A DNA stretch of 64,000 nucleotides from Pseudomonadota bacterium (lineage in GTDB: Bacteria; Pseudomonadota; Alphaproteobacteria; Sphingomonadales; Sphingomonadaceae). The stretch covers positions 1 through 64,000 of the forward strand of contig JAIUPN010000010.1 in the NCBI GenBank assembly GCA_020160755.1, read 5' to 3'. Shown piece after piece: positions 36,734 to 45,101 of this stretch (the stretch's first letter is position 1; every line of letters begins with the position of its first letter). The notes beneath the pieces were generated by a model, which ran no database searches, was not told the DNA's origin, and was given only the letters and a program-made list of their open reading frames with translations. A program made the position numbers and the translations under genes.

Positions 36734-37791
36734 GCGCCGACCTGATGACCGACGACGATCGCTGGGCGGCGGTGCTCCGCCGCGACCGCGCTCTCGACGG
36801 GCGCTTCGTGACCGGGGTGCTCACCACCGGCATTTATTGCCGGCCGAGCTGCGCGGCGCGGCATCCGCACCGGGACAATGTGCGCTTCTTCGCCGACGGC
36901 GCGGGCGCGCGCGAAACGGGCCTTCGGCCGTGCAAGCGCTGCCTGCCCGACGATGTCGCGCGCGACGAGGGCGCGGTGCTCGCCGCGATTCAGGCGATCA
37001 AGGCGAGCGAAGAGCCGCTCGCGCTCGCCGACCTTGCCGCGCGCACCGGCTATTCGCCGACGCATTTCCAGCGCGTCTTCACCCGCCACACCGGCCTCTC
37101 GCCCGCCGCCTATGCCCGCGCCCTGCGCGAAGAGCGCGCGCGGCAGGCGCTGAGCAAGGGCGCGAGGGTGACCGACGCGATTTACGACGCGGGCTTTTCG
37201 GGGCCGTCGCGTTTCTATGAGAATATGGAGGGACGTATGGGTATGACGGCTTCGGCTTGGGTGAACGGCGGCAAGGGCGCGACGATCCACTGGGCGGTCG
37301 TGCCGACCAGCCTCGGCGAGATGCTGGTCGCCGCCACCGGAAAAGGCGTGTGCCGCCTGTCGTTCGACGAGGGACGCGAGGCATTGGAGGAACGCTTTCC
37401 GGCCGCCGAACTGGTCGAGGGCGGCGATGCGTTTGCGGCGCTGCTGAAACAGGTTATCGAGGCGGTCGAGGCGCCGACGGGCGGCTTTGACCATATCCCG
37501 ATCGACGTGAAGGGCACCGCCTTTCAGGAAGCGGTGTGGCGCGAGCTTCGGAAGATTCCGGCGGGTGAAACGCGCAGCTATTCCGATATTGCCGCCGCGG
37601 TGGGCAAACCCAAGGCGGTGCGCGCGGCGGGGAGCGCCAATGGCGCGAACAATGTCGCGGTGCTGATCCCGTGCCACCGGGTGGTACGCAGCGACGGATC
37701 GCTCGGCGGCTATGCCTATGGCCTGCCGATCAAGGACGAGCTGTTGCGCCGCGAGGGGGCATCCGGCCAGCCGCGTCTCGACGAATTTTGA
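36730..37791 (+). CDS. ada: Ada: methylated-DNA repair protein and transcription activator
   Basis: A 353-residue full-length Ada. The N-terminal zinc site is Cys37, Cys41, Cys68 and Cys71 (GIYCRPSC, CKRC); Cys37 is the methylphosphotriester acceptor in the E. coli protein. An AraC-type helix-turn-helix follows (about 85-180; YSPTHFQRVFTRHTGLSP). The C-terminal domain repairs O6-methylguanine with Cys315 in IPCHRVV. Methylation of the N-terminal Cys turns Ada into an activator, so the operon with DUF1203 is probably self-induced by alkylation. Confidence 0.95.
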   Translation: MSADLMTDDDRWAAVLRRDRALDGRFVTGVLTTGIYCRPSCAARHPHRDNVRFFADGAGARETGLRPCKRCLPDDVARDEGAVLAAIQAIKASEEPLALADLAARTGYSPTHFQRVFTRHTGLSPAAYARALREERARQALSKGARVTDAIYDAGFSGPSRFYENMEGRMGMTASAWVNGGKGATIHWAVVPTSLGEMLVAATGKGVCRLSFDEGREALEERFPAAELVEGGDAFAALLKQVIEAVEAPTGGFDHIPIDVKGTAFQEAVWRELRKIPAGETRSYSDIAAAVGKPKAVRAAGSANGANNVAVLIPCHRVVRSDGSLGGYAYGLPIKDELLRREGASGQPRLDEF

Positions 37792-37828
37792 CCGACGACC
37801 GCCAGAACCCAAACAATGGAGCTTTCGC

Positions 37829-38587
37829 ATGACTGACAAAATTGCCGCCTTCCGCGCATTGCACGTCCCGGGCGACCCGCTGATCCTCGTCAATATCTGG
37901 GATGCGGGGAGCGCGAAGGCGGTCGCGGCGGCGGGGGCGAAGGCGATCGCGACGGGCAGCTTCGGCGTCGCGGGAGCGCAGGGCCGCGCCGATGGCGAGG
38001 ATTTCCCGCTGGGCGATGTGTTCGAGAATCTGGGCCGCATCCTGTCGGTCACCGACCTGCCGGTCACGATCGATATGGAATCGGGCTATGGCGCCGATCC
38101 GGCGGCGGTCGGCGTCTCTGTCGGTCGCGCCAAAGCGGCGGGAGCGGCGGGGATCAACATGGAGGACCGGCTGCCCGGCCAGTCGGACCTGCTTTCGGTC
38201 GGGGACGCCGTCGCCCGCTATCGCGCCGCGGCGGATACGGGGATCTTCGTCAACGCGCGCTGCGACGCCTTCCGTGGGGCCGATGCGGCGAAGGACGGCG
38301 GCGCGCTCGTCGCCGCGACGCTCGAACGCGCGCGCGCCTACGCCGATGCAGGGGCGGGCTCGCTGTTCGTGCCCTTCCTGCTCGATCCCGAATGCATCGG
38401 CGCGATCTGCGAAGGCTCGCCGCTGCCGGTCAATATCCTGCGCGGCAAGGGCGGTCCGACGCACAAGGAACTCGCCGCGCTCGGCGTCGCGCGGATCAGC
38501 CATGGGCACCAGCCGTGGGCGGCGGCGATGGCGTGGCTGACCGGGCAGGCGCAGCAGGTGCTGGGGGGCGCCGAACCCGATTATTGA
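37829..38587 (+). CDS. Isocitrate lyase/PEP mutase family protein
   Basis: A 252-residue TIM-barrel enzyme from the ATG at 37829 (TGGAG upstream). PLILVNIWDAGSAK, TIDMESGYG, GINMEDRLPG and FVNARCDAF match the ICL/PEP-mutase superfamily. The catalytic loop KKCGH of isocitrate lyase is absent, so it is more like the oxaloacetate decarboxylase/PEP-mutase-like branch; the substrate is not clear. It follows ada by 37 bases and may be co-transcribed. Confidence 0.85.
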   Translation: MTDKIAAFRALHVPGDPLILVNIWDAGSAKAVAAAGAKAIATGSFGVAGAQGRADGEDFPLGDVFENLGRILSVTDLPVTIDMESGYGADPAAVGVSVGRAKAAGAAGINMEDRLPGQSDLLSVGDAVARYRAAADTGIFVNARCDAFRGADAAKDGGALVAATLERARAYADAGAGSLFVPFLLDPECIGAICEGSPLPVNILRGKGGPTHKELAALGVARISHGHQPWAAAMAWLTGQAQQVLGGAEPDY

Positions 38588-38592
38588 GCGGG

Positions 38593-40125
38593 CTATTCGT
38601 CCGCAGCGGTTTCGGCGGCGGACGTCCGCCCGTTGCTTCGCTCGCGCATCTTTTCGAGCTGCGCGAGCAATTGTTCGCCCTGCCCACCGTCGTGCGGGTC
38701 GAAGGCGACGGCTTTCGCCAGTTTCAACGCCTCGTCATATTTTCCGCCGTTGGCGAGCGCGAAGGCGTAGCTGACGCGCACGCCGATATTTTCGGGCGCG
38801 AGCAGGAAGGCGCGGCCCAGACCCTCGATCGCGATCGGCGGCGGTACCCGGCCCTGATCGAGGAAGCTCCTGAAATAGGCGGCGAGCGGGACGGGATCGT
38901 CGGGGTTGGTGCGGTTGGCGAGCGCGATCGGCTTGCGCACCGCGTTCCAGTCCTCTGCTTTCGGGTCGGCCTTCGCCTCGACCTCGGCGGTCATGATCCG
39001 GCCGAGCAGGACGTTCGCGCGGACATGCTTGGGGTCGATCGCCAGCGCCTTGTCGACCGCGGCACGCGCGGCCGCGATGTCGCGCTTGTCGTCGTCGACC
39101 CCCCATTCGGCGCTCGCCAGTTCGAACCACACCCCGGCGTCGCCGCCGTGTACCGCGCTCAGTGCCTTCAACTCGTCGCGCACCGCCGACAGCCGCGCAT
39201 CGTCGCTGCCCGCGCTGATCCGTTCGAGATGCAGCGGTAGCAGCGCATCTTCGGCGGCCGGAAGCGCGGTGACGCTGACCTTGCCCGGAACCGCGATCGG
39301 CTCGGCCGTGGTGCGAAAGGTCATCGGCTTGTTCATGTAGCGGTTGAGCTCCTTGTCGAGCTCGGCGAGGTCGCCGAACGCATCGGTCGCCGCCTTTTTC
39401 ATATCCTCGCCGCGGTTGATCGCATCGATATAGCGCGGGAGCTGCCCGGCGCGCGCCGGATCGTTGTAGAGCATGTGGGTGAGCAGCCACGACCGGCCGT
39501 AATAGACATCGGTCTGGCCCGAATTGCGCATCTCGCCCGGCCGCTCGAGCAGCAGCCTTTCGGCCGGAACCTTGGGCATGGTCAGGAGGCCGAAGGCGCG
39601 CGCATAGACCGGCTTGCCGACCTCGGCGCGGCCTTCCTTGGTGAAGTCGACGGTTGAATAATATTCGGCGAACCCCTCGATGAACCAGGCGGGAAAGGCG
39701 GCGGCGGCGTAACGCTTCATGAAATGGTGGCTATATTCGTGGAACAGCGTCTGCTGCGACTGCGGCGTTCCCTTGATCACGACATTTTCGCGGTGCGAGA
39801 TCGCGAAGCTGCCGTCGGGGGCGGGGCTGTACCAGCCGGCGATTGACGAGCCGCTCTTGCCCGTCATCAGCCGCCCGGCATCGACCGCGCGCGGCACGAG
39901 GTAAATGACCAGCCGGTTCGGTTCCTGCGCTTCGCCCAGACCGAAACGCATGCGCAGCGTTGCGTCGAACCGCTGGAGATTCTCGGCGAAGGTGCGCAGC
40001 GATTTCTCGGTGCCCTCGCTGTAGATGATGAAATTCTCGGTGTCGGCGCGCAGCCATTTGGCCTCGGCCGGTGCCGCCAGCGCAGTCAGCGCTGCCGCGA
40101 ATATCGTTACCCGAACCCCATGCAT
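38593..40125 (-). CDS. Exported HExxH metallopeptidase-like protein with TPR-like tail
   Basis: A 510-residue protein from the ATG at 40125 (GGGGAG upstream). A signal peptide ends near APAEAK. The first half has a gluzincin-like site, HEYSHHF (His129, Glu130, His133), with a Glu downstream in FIEGFAEYYS as a likely third zinc ligand. It resembles the DUF1570/peptidase MA-like group. The second half (about 290-490) has helical TPR-like pairs (DKALAIDPKHVRANVLLG, AFLLAPENIGVRVSYAFAL). Probably a periplasmic zinc protease or zincin-like binding protein; substrate unknown. Confidence 0.82.
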   Translation of the reverse strand: MHGVRVTIFAAALTALAAPAEAKWLRADTENFIIYSEGTEKSLRTFAENLQRFDATLRMRFGLGEAQEPNRLVIYLVPRAVDAGRLMTGKSGSSIAGWYSPAPDGSFAISHRENVVIKGTPQSQQTLFHEYSHHFMKRYAAAAFPAWFIEGFAEYYSTVDFTKEGRAEVGKPVYARAFGLLTMPKVPAERLLLERPGEMRNSGQTDVYYGRSWLLTHMLYNDPARAGQLPRYIDAINRGEDMKKAATDAFGDLAELDKELNRYMNKPMTFRTTAEPIAVPGKVSVTALPAAEDALLPLHLERISAGSDDARLSAVRDELKALSAVHGGDAGVWFELASAEWGVDDDKRDIAAARAAVDKALAIDPKHVRANVLLGRIMTAEVEAKADPKAEDWNAVRKPIALANRTNPDDPVPLAAYFRSFLDQGRVPPPIAIEGLGRAFLLAPENIGVRVSYAFALANGGKYDEALKLAKAVAFDPHDGGQGEQLLAQLEKMRERSNGRTSAAETAADE

Positions 40126-40198
40126 CCCGCCGCTCCCCCCGGTTGGCATCTCCCGACTTGCTGCCAGTGCGCCGCGGGGCTGTAAAGCCCTCTATCGG

Positions 40199-42367
40199 TT
40201 AGACAAAGCTGTAGGGGTCGATGTCGATCGCGAGGCGTGCCTTCGCCGGCCAGTCGACGCTGTTCACCCAGTCGCGGATCGTGCCCTGCAGGTCGAAGCT
40301 GCGCGGCGCGTGGAGGAGGAGGCGGAAGCGGTGGCGCCCGCGCAGCATCGCGAGCGGGGCGGGGGCGGGGCCATAGACCGCGAGCCCCTCGGCAACCGGC
40401 GCCTTCTGCCCCAACCGCTGCGCCTGCCCGCGCGCGACCTCGATATCCTCCGACGAGATGACGAGCGCGGCAAAGCGGCCATAGGGCGGCGCGCCGGCGA
40501 ATTTCCGCGCCGCGGCCTCGGCCGAATAGAAGCCGTCGCGGTCGTTCGCGACGAGCGCCGCCATCACCGGCGCCTCCGGCACGCGCGTCTGGATCAGCAC
40601 CTCGCCGGGCTTGACCCCGCGCCCCGCGCGTCCCGCGACCTGCGCGATCTGCTGGAAGGTGCGTTCGGAGGCGCGCAGGTCGCCGCCGTCGAGTCCGAGA
40701 TCGGCATCGACGACGCCCACCAATGTAAGGTTGGGGAAATGATAGCCTTTGGTGACGAGCTGGGTGCCGATGATGATGTCGACCAGCCCGCCCTCGACAT
40801 TGTCGACGAACTCGGCCGCCTTCGCGGGCGACCAGAGCGTGTCGGAGGTGACGATGGCGGTTCTGGCTTCGGGGAAGCGTAGCGCGACCTCGTCGGCGAC
40901 GCGCTCGACGCCGGGGCCGCACGCGACGAGGCTGTCCTCATCCTCGCATTCGGGGCAGAGCCGCGGCGGCGGCATGACATGGCCGCAATGATGGCACGCG
41001 AGGCGGTGGACGAGGCGGTGCTCGACCATCCACGCGGTGCAGTTCGGGCACTGGATGCGGTGGCCGCAGGTGCGGCACAAAGTCAGCGGCGCGAAGCCGC
41101 GGCGGTTCAAAAAGAGCAGGCTCTGCTCGCCCTTCTGGAGCCGGTCGGCGAGCGCGTCGACGAGTGGCGGCGCGAGCCAGCGGCCGCGGTCGGGCGGGTC
41201 GGCCCGCATGTCGATCGCGGCGAGATCGGGCAGCGTCGCGCCGCCGAAACGCGCAGGGAGCTGGATATGGCGATAGCGCCCGGCCTCGACCATCGCGAGG
41301 CTTTCGAGCGCGGGGGTCGCGCTCGCGAGAATGACCGGCAGCCCTTCGAAATGCCCGCGCATCACCGCGACGTCGCGCGCGTGATAGTGGACGCCGTCCT
41401 CCTGCTTGAAGCTCGTTTCATGCGCTTCGTCGACGACGATCACGCCGAGATTCGTGTAAGGAAGGAAGAGCGCCGAGCGCGCGCCGATGACGATGCGTGC
41501 GTCGCCCGCCGCGATCGCGTGCCAGGCACGGCGGCGTTCGGCCGAGCGCAGCCCCGAGTGCCACGCCACCGGCTCGCAGCCGAAGCGCGCGGTAAAGCGC
41601 GTGAGCATCGGTTCGGTGAGCGCGATTTCGGGGAGCAGCACGAGCGCCTGCTTGCCCGCGTCGATCGCCGCCGCAATCGCCTCCATATAGACTTCGGTCT
41701 TGCCCGACCCGGTAACGCCGTCGAGCAGCAAAGTGTCGAATTTTTCGGCGGCGACGGCATCCCTGAGCTGCGCCGCGGCTGCGGTCTGCTCGTCGGAGAG
41801 GTCGGGAGGCGCAAAGCCGCTGTCGGGTTCGGGATAGGGCTGGTCGGCCGAGACGGTGACGGCTTCGAGCGCCCCCGTGTTCACCAGCCCGCGGATCACC
41901 GCGTCGCTGACCTCGGCGAGCGCCGCGAGTTCGCGCACCATGCCTTGGCGTTCGCCGATCGCTTCGAGCGCGACGATGCGCTGCGGCGTCATCCGTGCGG
42001 GGATTTCGCCGGTGGCGCGATATTCGACGATCGGGCGGCGTGCGTCGGCGAAGGCGACACCGGGGAGCACCATGCGCAGCACCGCACCCGGCGGCGCCAG
42101 ATAATAGTCGCTCGTCCATTCGACCAGCTTGCGCAGCGGTGCGGGGACCGGCGGGACGGGCACGACTTCGTAGAGGTTGCGGAGGCGATTGTCGCCGACC
42201 GCTTCGGGCGCGCCGAAACTGGCATCCTCCCACACCACGCCGCCGAGCCGCCGCGGGCCGAGCGGCGCGATCACGACGCTCCCCAGCGGCGCTTCGCTTT
42301 CGCGCGGGACGCGATAGTCGAGCGGGCCGAGGGCGGCGGTGAGGAGGAGGACGCGGGCGCGGGTCAT
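40199..42367 (-). CDS. priA: Primosomal replication restart helicase PriA
   Basis: A 722-residue 3'-5' helicase that reloads the replisome at stalled forks. Walker A GVTGSGKTEVYME, DEAH box VVDEAHETSFKQEDG, a zinc region with CRTCGHRIQCPNC, CHHCGH and CPECED, and helicase motifs V/VI (IGTQLVTKGYHFPN, QVAGRAGRG) are all present. Length and order are normal. It is monocistronic or loosely linked to the DUF1570-type gene. Confidence 0.96.
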   Translation of the reverse strand: MTRARVLLLTAALGPLDYRVPRESEAPLGSVVIAPLGPRRLGGVVWEDASFGAPEAVGDNRLRNLYEVVPVPPVPAPLRKLVEWTSDYYLAPPGAVLRMVLPGVAFADARRPIVEYRATGEIPARMTPQRIVALEAIGERQGMVRELAALAEVSDAVIRGLVNTGALEAVTVSADQPYPEPDSGFAPPDLSDEQTAAAAQLRDAVAAEKFDTLLLDGVTGSGKTEVYMEAIAAAIDAGKQALVLLPEIALTEPMLTRFTARFGCEPVAWHSGLRSAERRRAWHAIAAGDARIVIGARSALFLPYTNLGVIVVDEAHETSFKQEDGVHYHARDVAVMRGHFEGLPVILASATPALESLAMVEAGRYRHIQLPARFGGATLPDLAAIDMRADPPDRGRWLAPPLVDALADRLQKGEQSLLFLNRRGFAPLTLCRTCGHRIQCPNCTAWMVEHRLVHRLACHHCGHVMPPPRLCPECEDEDSLVACGPGVERVADEVALRFPEARTAIVTSDTLWSPAKAAEFVDNVEGGLVDIIIGTQLVTKGYHFPNLTLVGVVDADLGLDGGDLRASERTFQQIAQVAGRAGRGVKPGEVLIQTRVPEAPVMAALVANDRDGFYSAEAAARKFAGAPPYGRFAALVISSEDIEVARGQAQRLGQKAPVAEGLAVYGPAPAPLAMLRGRHRFRLLLHAPRSFDLQGTIRDWVNSVDWPAKARLAIDIDPYSFV

Positions 42368-42430
42368 GGGGGCGAGCAGGATATAGGGCTGCCCGCAAAT
42401 TAGGAAAGTGCGATCCCGCCCCCTGCCGGG

Positions 42431-43039
42431 TCAGCGGTGGCGCAATGCGATCCAGCCGAGCCAGATCCACGCGAGCATCGCCGCGAGGTAGAAAGCGACG
42501 CCGGTCGCGATCGTTCCGGCCATGCCCAGCTGGATGAGCATCGGCATCGCGAGGCCCGCGAGCGCCGACAGCACCGCCGCGCCGCGGCTCGCACCGCGCC
42601 ACATGGCGAAGGCGAAGACGAAGCAGGCGATGATGAGCGATCCGAACGCGAGCATGAAAGCGATGCTGTGGACGATCGCTTCGGTGGTCATCACCGGCTG
42701 CTGATCGGCGGCGGTGCCGGGTGGGAAGCCGAGCCCCGGCGGGGCGTCGAAAAGCCCCGCGAGGACCAGCCCGGCCCCATAGAGCGCGACCAGCACCGGC
42801 CCCGCGATCCGTCCGGCGGCGCGGCGCAGCCCGAGCGCACAGGCAAGCACGAGCAACCCCGAGACGATGAAGACCGCTTTCATGACCCAGCCGCGCGGGC
42901 CGAGGCTGAGCACACTGATTGCATGGCGCGCGATATCGAAACCCGGCCGCGCGAAGATTTCGACGAAGGTCACGGCAAAGAAGAGGATTCCGGCCGCGAC
43001 GCCGGCCGCGAGCAGGCGCGGTGTGTCGGTGCGCGCCAT
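42431..43039 (-). CDS. DUF998 integral membrane protein
   Basis: A 202-residue protein with six predicted helices. Features ARHAISVLSLGPRGWVMK and GLVLAGLFDAPPGLGFPPG match DUF998, a family of unknown function. It lies 4 bases after the SRPBCC gene and so is probably the third gene of the ArsR operon. Confidence 0.85.
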   Translation of the reverse strand: MARTDTPRLLAAGVAAGILFFAVTFVEIFARPGFDIARHAISVLSLGPRGWVMKAVFIVSGLLVLACALGLRRAAGRIAGPVLVALYGAGLVLAGLFDAPPGLGFPPGTAADQQPVMTTEAIVHSIAFMLAFGSLIIACFVFAFAMWRGASRGAAVLSALAGLAMPMLIQLGMAGTIATGVAFYLAAMLAWIWLGWIALRHR

Positions 43040-43043
43040 GGCC

Positions 43044-43523
43044 TCACATCGCCTTGATATAGTCGACCATCTGGCTGACCACGGTCCCCCAGCCGTCGTG
43101 GAAGCCCATTTCCTCGTGCTTCTGCCGCGCCGCCGAATCGCCGTGGAGCGCGATCGCCTTGTAGCGCGTGCCGTTGCCGTGCGGGGTCAGGAACAACCCG
43201 GCGGTGAAGAAGGGTGCGGGCGCGGGGCGGAAGCCGGGGAGCAACGTATCGGTGAAGATCAGCCGTTCGTGGGGCACGACCTCGAGATAGCAGCCGCTGT
43301 TCGGAAACTCTTCGCCCTCGGGCGAGCGCATCGTGGTGTTGAACGCGCCGCCGGGGCGCAGGTCGATCGTGCAATCGGTAATCGTCCACGGCTTGGGGAC
43401 GAACCAGTGCTGCAGATGCTCGGGGGTGGTCCACACCTTCCAGACGAGGTCGACGGGGACGTCGATCTCGCGGTCGAGCACCAGATCGAGATCGGGATCG
43501 ATATGGGGGAGCGGGAATGTCAT
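43044..43523 (-). CDS. SRPBCC (AHSA1/START-like) protein
   Basis: A 159-residue START-fold protein from the ATG at 43523, which overlaps the ArsR stop (ATGA). [28 protein letters not shown] is the typical AHSA1 N-terminus, and [17 protein letters not shown] the C-terminal helix. These proteins have a hydrophobic pocket and often form operons with an ArsR regulator, as here. The ligand is unknown. Confidence 0.9.
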   Translation of the reverse strand: MTFPLPHIDPDLDLVLDREIDVPVDLVWKVWTTPEHLQHWFVPKPWTITDCTIDLRPGGAFNTTMRSPEGEEFPNSGCYLEVVPHERLIFTDTLLPGFRPAPAPFFTAGLFLTPHGNGTRYKAIALHGDSAARQKHEEMGFHDGWGTVVSQMVDYIKAM

Positions 43524-43888
43524 CGGTTTTCCTCCTTGTTGAGCCTGAGCAGATAATCGTCCATGCGGTCGAGCCGGCCCTCCCACAGGCGGCGCTGGGT
43601 TCCGAGCCAGTCTTCGGCGAGGCGCAACCGGTCGGGCGCGAGGCTGTAGGTGCGTACGCGGCCCACCTTGCGCGAACTGACCAGTCCGCAGCTTTCGAGG
43701 ATTTTCAGATGCTCGACGAACGACGGGAGCGCCATCGCATGTTTCGCGGCGAGCTCGCTTACCGAGGTCGGGCGTTCGCTCAGCCGTTCGAGCACGTTCC
43801 GCCGCGTCGGGTCGGCCAGCGCGCGGAAGATGCCGTCGATCATCGCCGGCTGTGCGGTGACCGGGGCGTCGGGCCGGACTTTTGACAT
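43520..43888 (-). CDS. ArsR-type winged-helix repressor
   Basis: A 122-residue regulator with the winged helix about residues 18-95 ([28 protein letters not shown] split over two helices, [24 protein letters not shown]). It lacks the CxC metal site of ArsR/SmtB and belongs to the subgroup paired with SRPBCC genes. It is the first gene of an operon with SRPBCC and DUF998. A 20-base palindrome 42 bases upstream is its likely operator. Confidence 0.9.
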   Translation of the reverse strand: MSKVRPDAPVTAQPAMIDGIFRALADPTRRNVLERLSERPTSVSELAAKHAMALPSFVEHLKILESCGLVSSRKVGRVRTYSLAPDRLRLAEDWLGTQRRLWEGRLDRMDDYLLRLNKEENR

Positions 43889-43929
43889 GGCGGCAGCTCC
43901 TTTCGGCTTCGATCTAGTGCCTGATAATA

Positions 43930-43949
43930 CTTAGGTCAATACCTTAGTG
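43930..43949. promoter_or_regulatory. Likely operator of the ArsR-SRPBCC operon
   Basis: ACTTAGGT-CAAT-ACCTTAGT has 7 of 8 arm positions symmetric and lies 42 bases upstream of the regulator's start. Such palindromes are typical self-repression sites. Confidence 0.6.
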
Positions 43950-43998
43950 TTGAAGCAAGGCCAGGCAACGCGGGACGAGGCAATGCGTGAAAAGGGGG

Positions 43999-45084
43999 TC
44001 AGCCGGTGGCGCGCGCGCGCGGCGCGGGTCGCTTCGCGGGCTTCGGGCGGCGGAACCAGAAGGTCCACACCGCGAAGCTGCCGAGCATCGTCATCGCGAG
44101 CCCCGAGATCGTCAGCGTGATGCGCCAGGCCCAGCCGCCGACCTTCGACGCGTGGATCGGGAAGGCCATGTTGAACGCCTGCGCGCCGCTCGGCATCGCG
44201 AGCGCGTCGCGTACGCCGAGCAGTTCGCCGTTTGCGGCGTCGAACCACAAGGTCGAGCGGCCGTTGGGAAGCCATTCGGCCTGCTGGCGCATCCGCAGCG
44301 AGATCGGGTCGCCCGGCTTGCGCGGCAGGCTGAGGATGCGGAATTCGGCGTCGGGAAAGCGGCGCCGCGCTTCGGCGAGCATCGCGGTATAATCGGGCTT
44401 CCCGACGAGCGGGCCGCCCTTGTATTTGGGCGGCTCGATCGCTTTCGCCGCCTCGGCCGGCGAACCGAAGGGAGCGATCATCACCATCGCGAAGGGGCGG
44501 AAGATCATCATCGTGCCGGTGACGATCGAGATCAGCAGCAGCGGCGCGGCGATGATGCCGAGATCGCGGTGGTGCATCACGATCGCCGGCCGGCTCATCC
44601 GTTTCGGCCACAGGCGAAGCTGGAAGGTCTTGCGCGTGCGCCACCACAGGATCGCGCCGCTGATCACAAAGAAGAGACCCGCAAGACCCGCGATCCCGAT
44701 CACCCATTCGCCGCTGTCGCCCGCGAACAGATGGTGGTGGAAATCGAAGATCCAGAGCTCGGGCCGCTCCCACTGGCTAGCCCAGCGCGTGACGATGTCG
44801 CCCGACTGGCTGGCATAGGCGCCCGCCTCCTTGCCGAAGCGGAGCTGGTGCAGCCCGAAGCGTTCGTCGGCATAGATGATGCCCTGCGCGCCCGGCGCCG
44901 CCATCAGCCTTTCGGTGGTCGCGGTGACCGTGGCAAGGTCGCCGCGCAGCGGATCGCCGGTTCCCGGCAATCCGATCCACAGATAGTCATAGAGCAGGAT
45001 CGTGCCCGACAGTCCGAGCAACGCGAGCACGAGGCCGATGAGGCCGCCGGTCCAGCGGTGGAGGGTGTCGAGCAATTTCATCAT
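43999..45084 (-). CDS. PepSY-associated transmembrane protein, iron locus 2
   Basis: A 361-residue inner-membrane protein. Four helices (about 12-34, 125-150, 172-195, 320-345) carry His residues (LHRWTGG, FDFHHHLF, MHHRDLG), the PepSY_TM pattern of putative ferric reductases. A periplasmic PepSY-like domain lies between the helices. It ends in a basic tail. It is co-transcribed 17 bases behind the TonB receptor, so it probably handles the imported iron complex. Confidence 0.88.
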   Translation of the reverse strand: MMKLLDTLHRWTGGLIGLVLALLGLSGTILLYDYLWIGLPGTGDPLRGDLATVTATTERLMAAPGAQGIIYADERFGLHQLRFGKEAGAYASQSGDIVTRWASQWERPELWIFDFHHHLFAGDSGEWVIGIAGLAGLFFVISGAILWWRTRKTFQLRLWPKRMSRPAIVMHHRDLGIIAAPLLLISIVTGTMMIFRPFAMVMIAPFGSPAEAAKAIEPPKYKGGPLVGKPDYTAMLAEARRRFPDAEFRILSLPRKPGDPISLRMRQQAEWLPNGRSTLWFDAANGELLGVRDALAMPSGAQAFNMAFPIHASKVGGWAWRITLTISGLAMTMLGSFAVWTFWFRRPKPAKRPAPRARATG

Positions 45085-45101
45085 GTCGGAAGCACCAGAT
45101 C

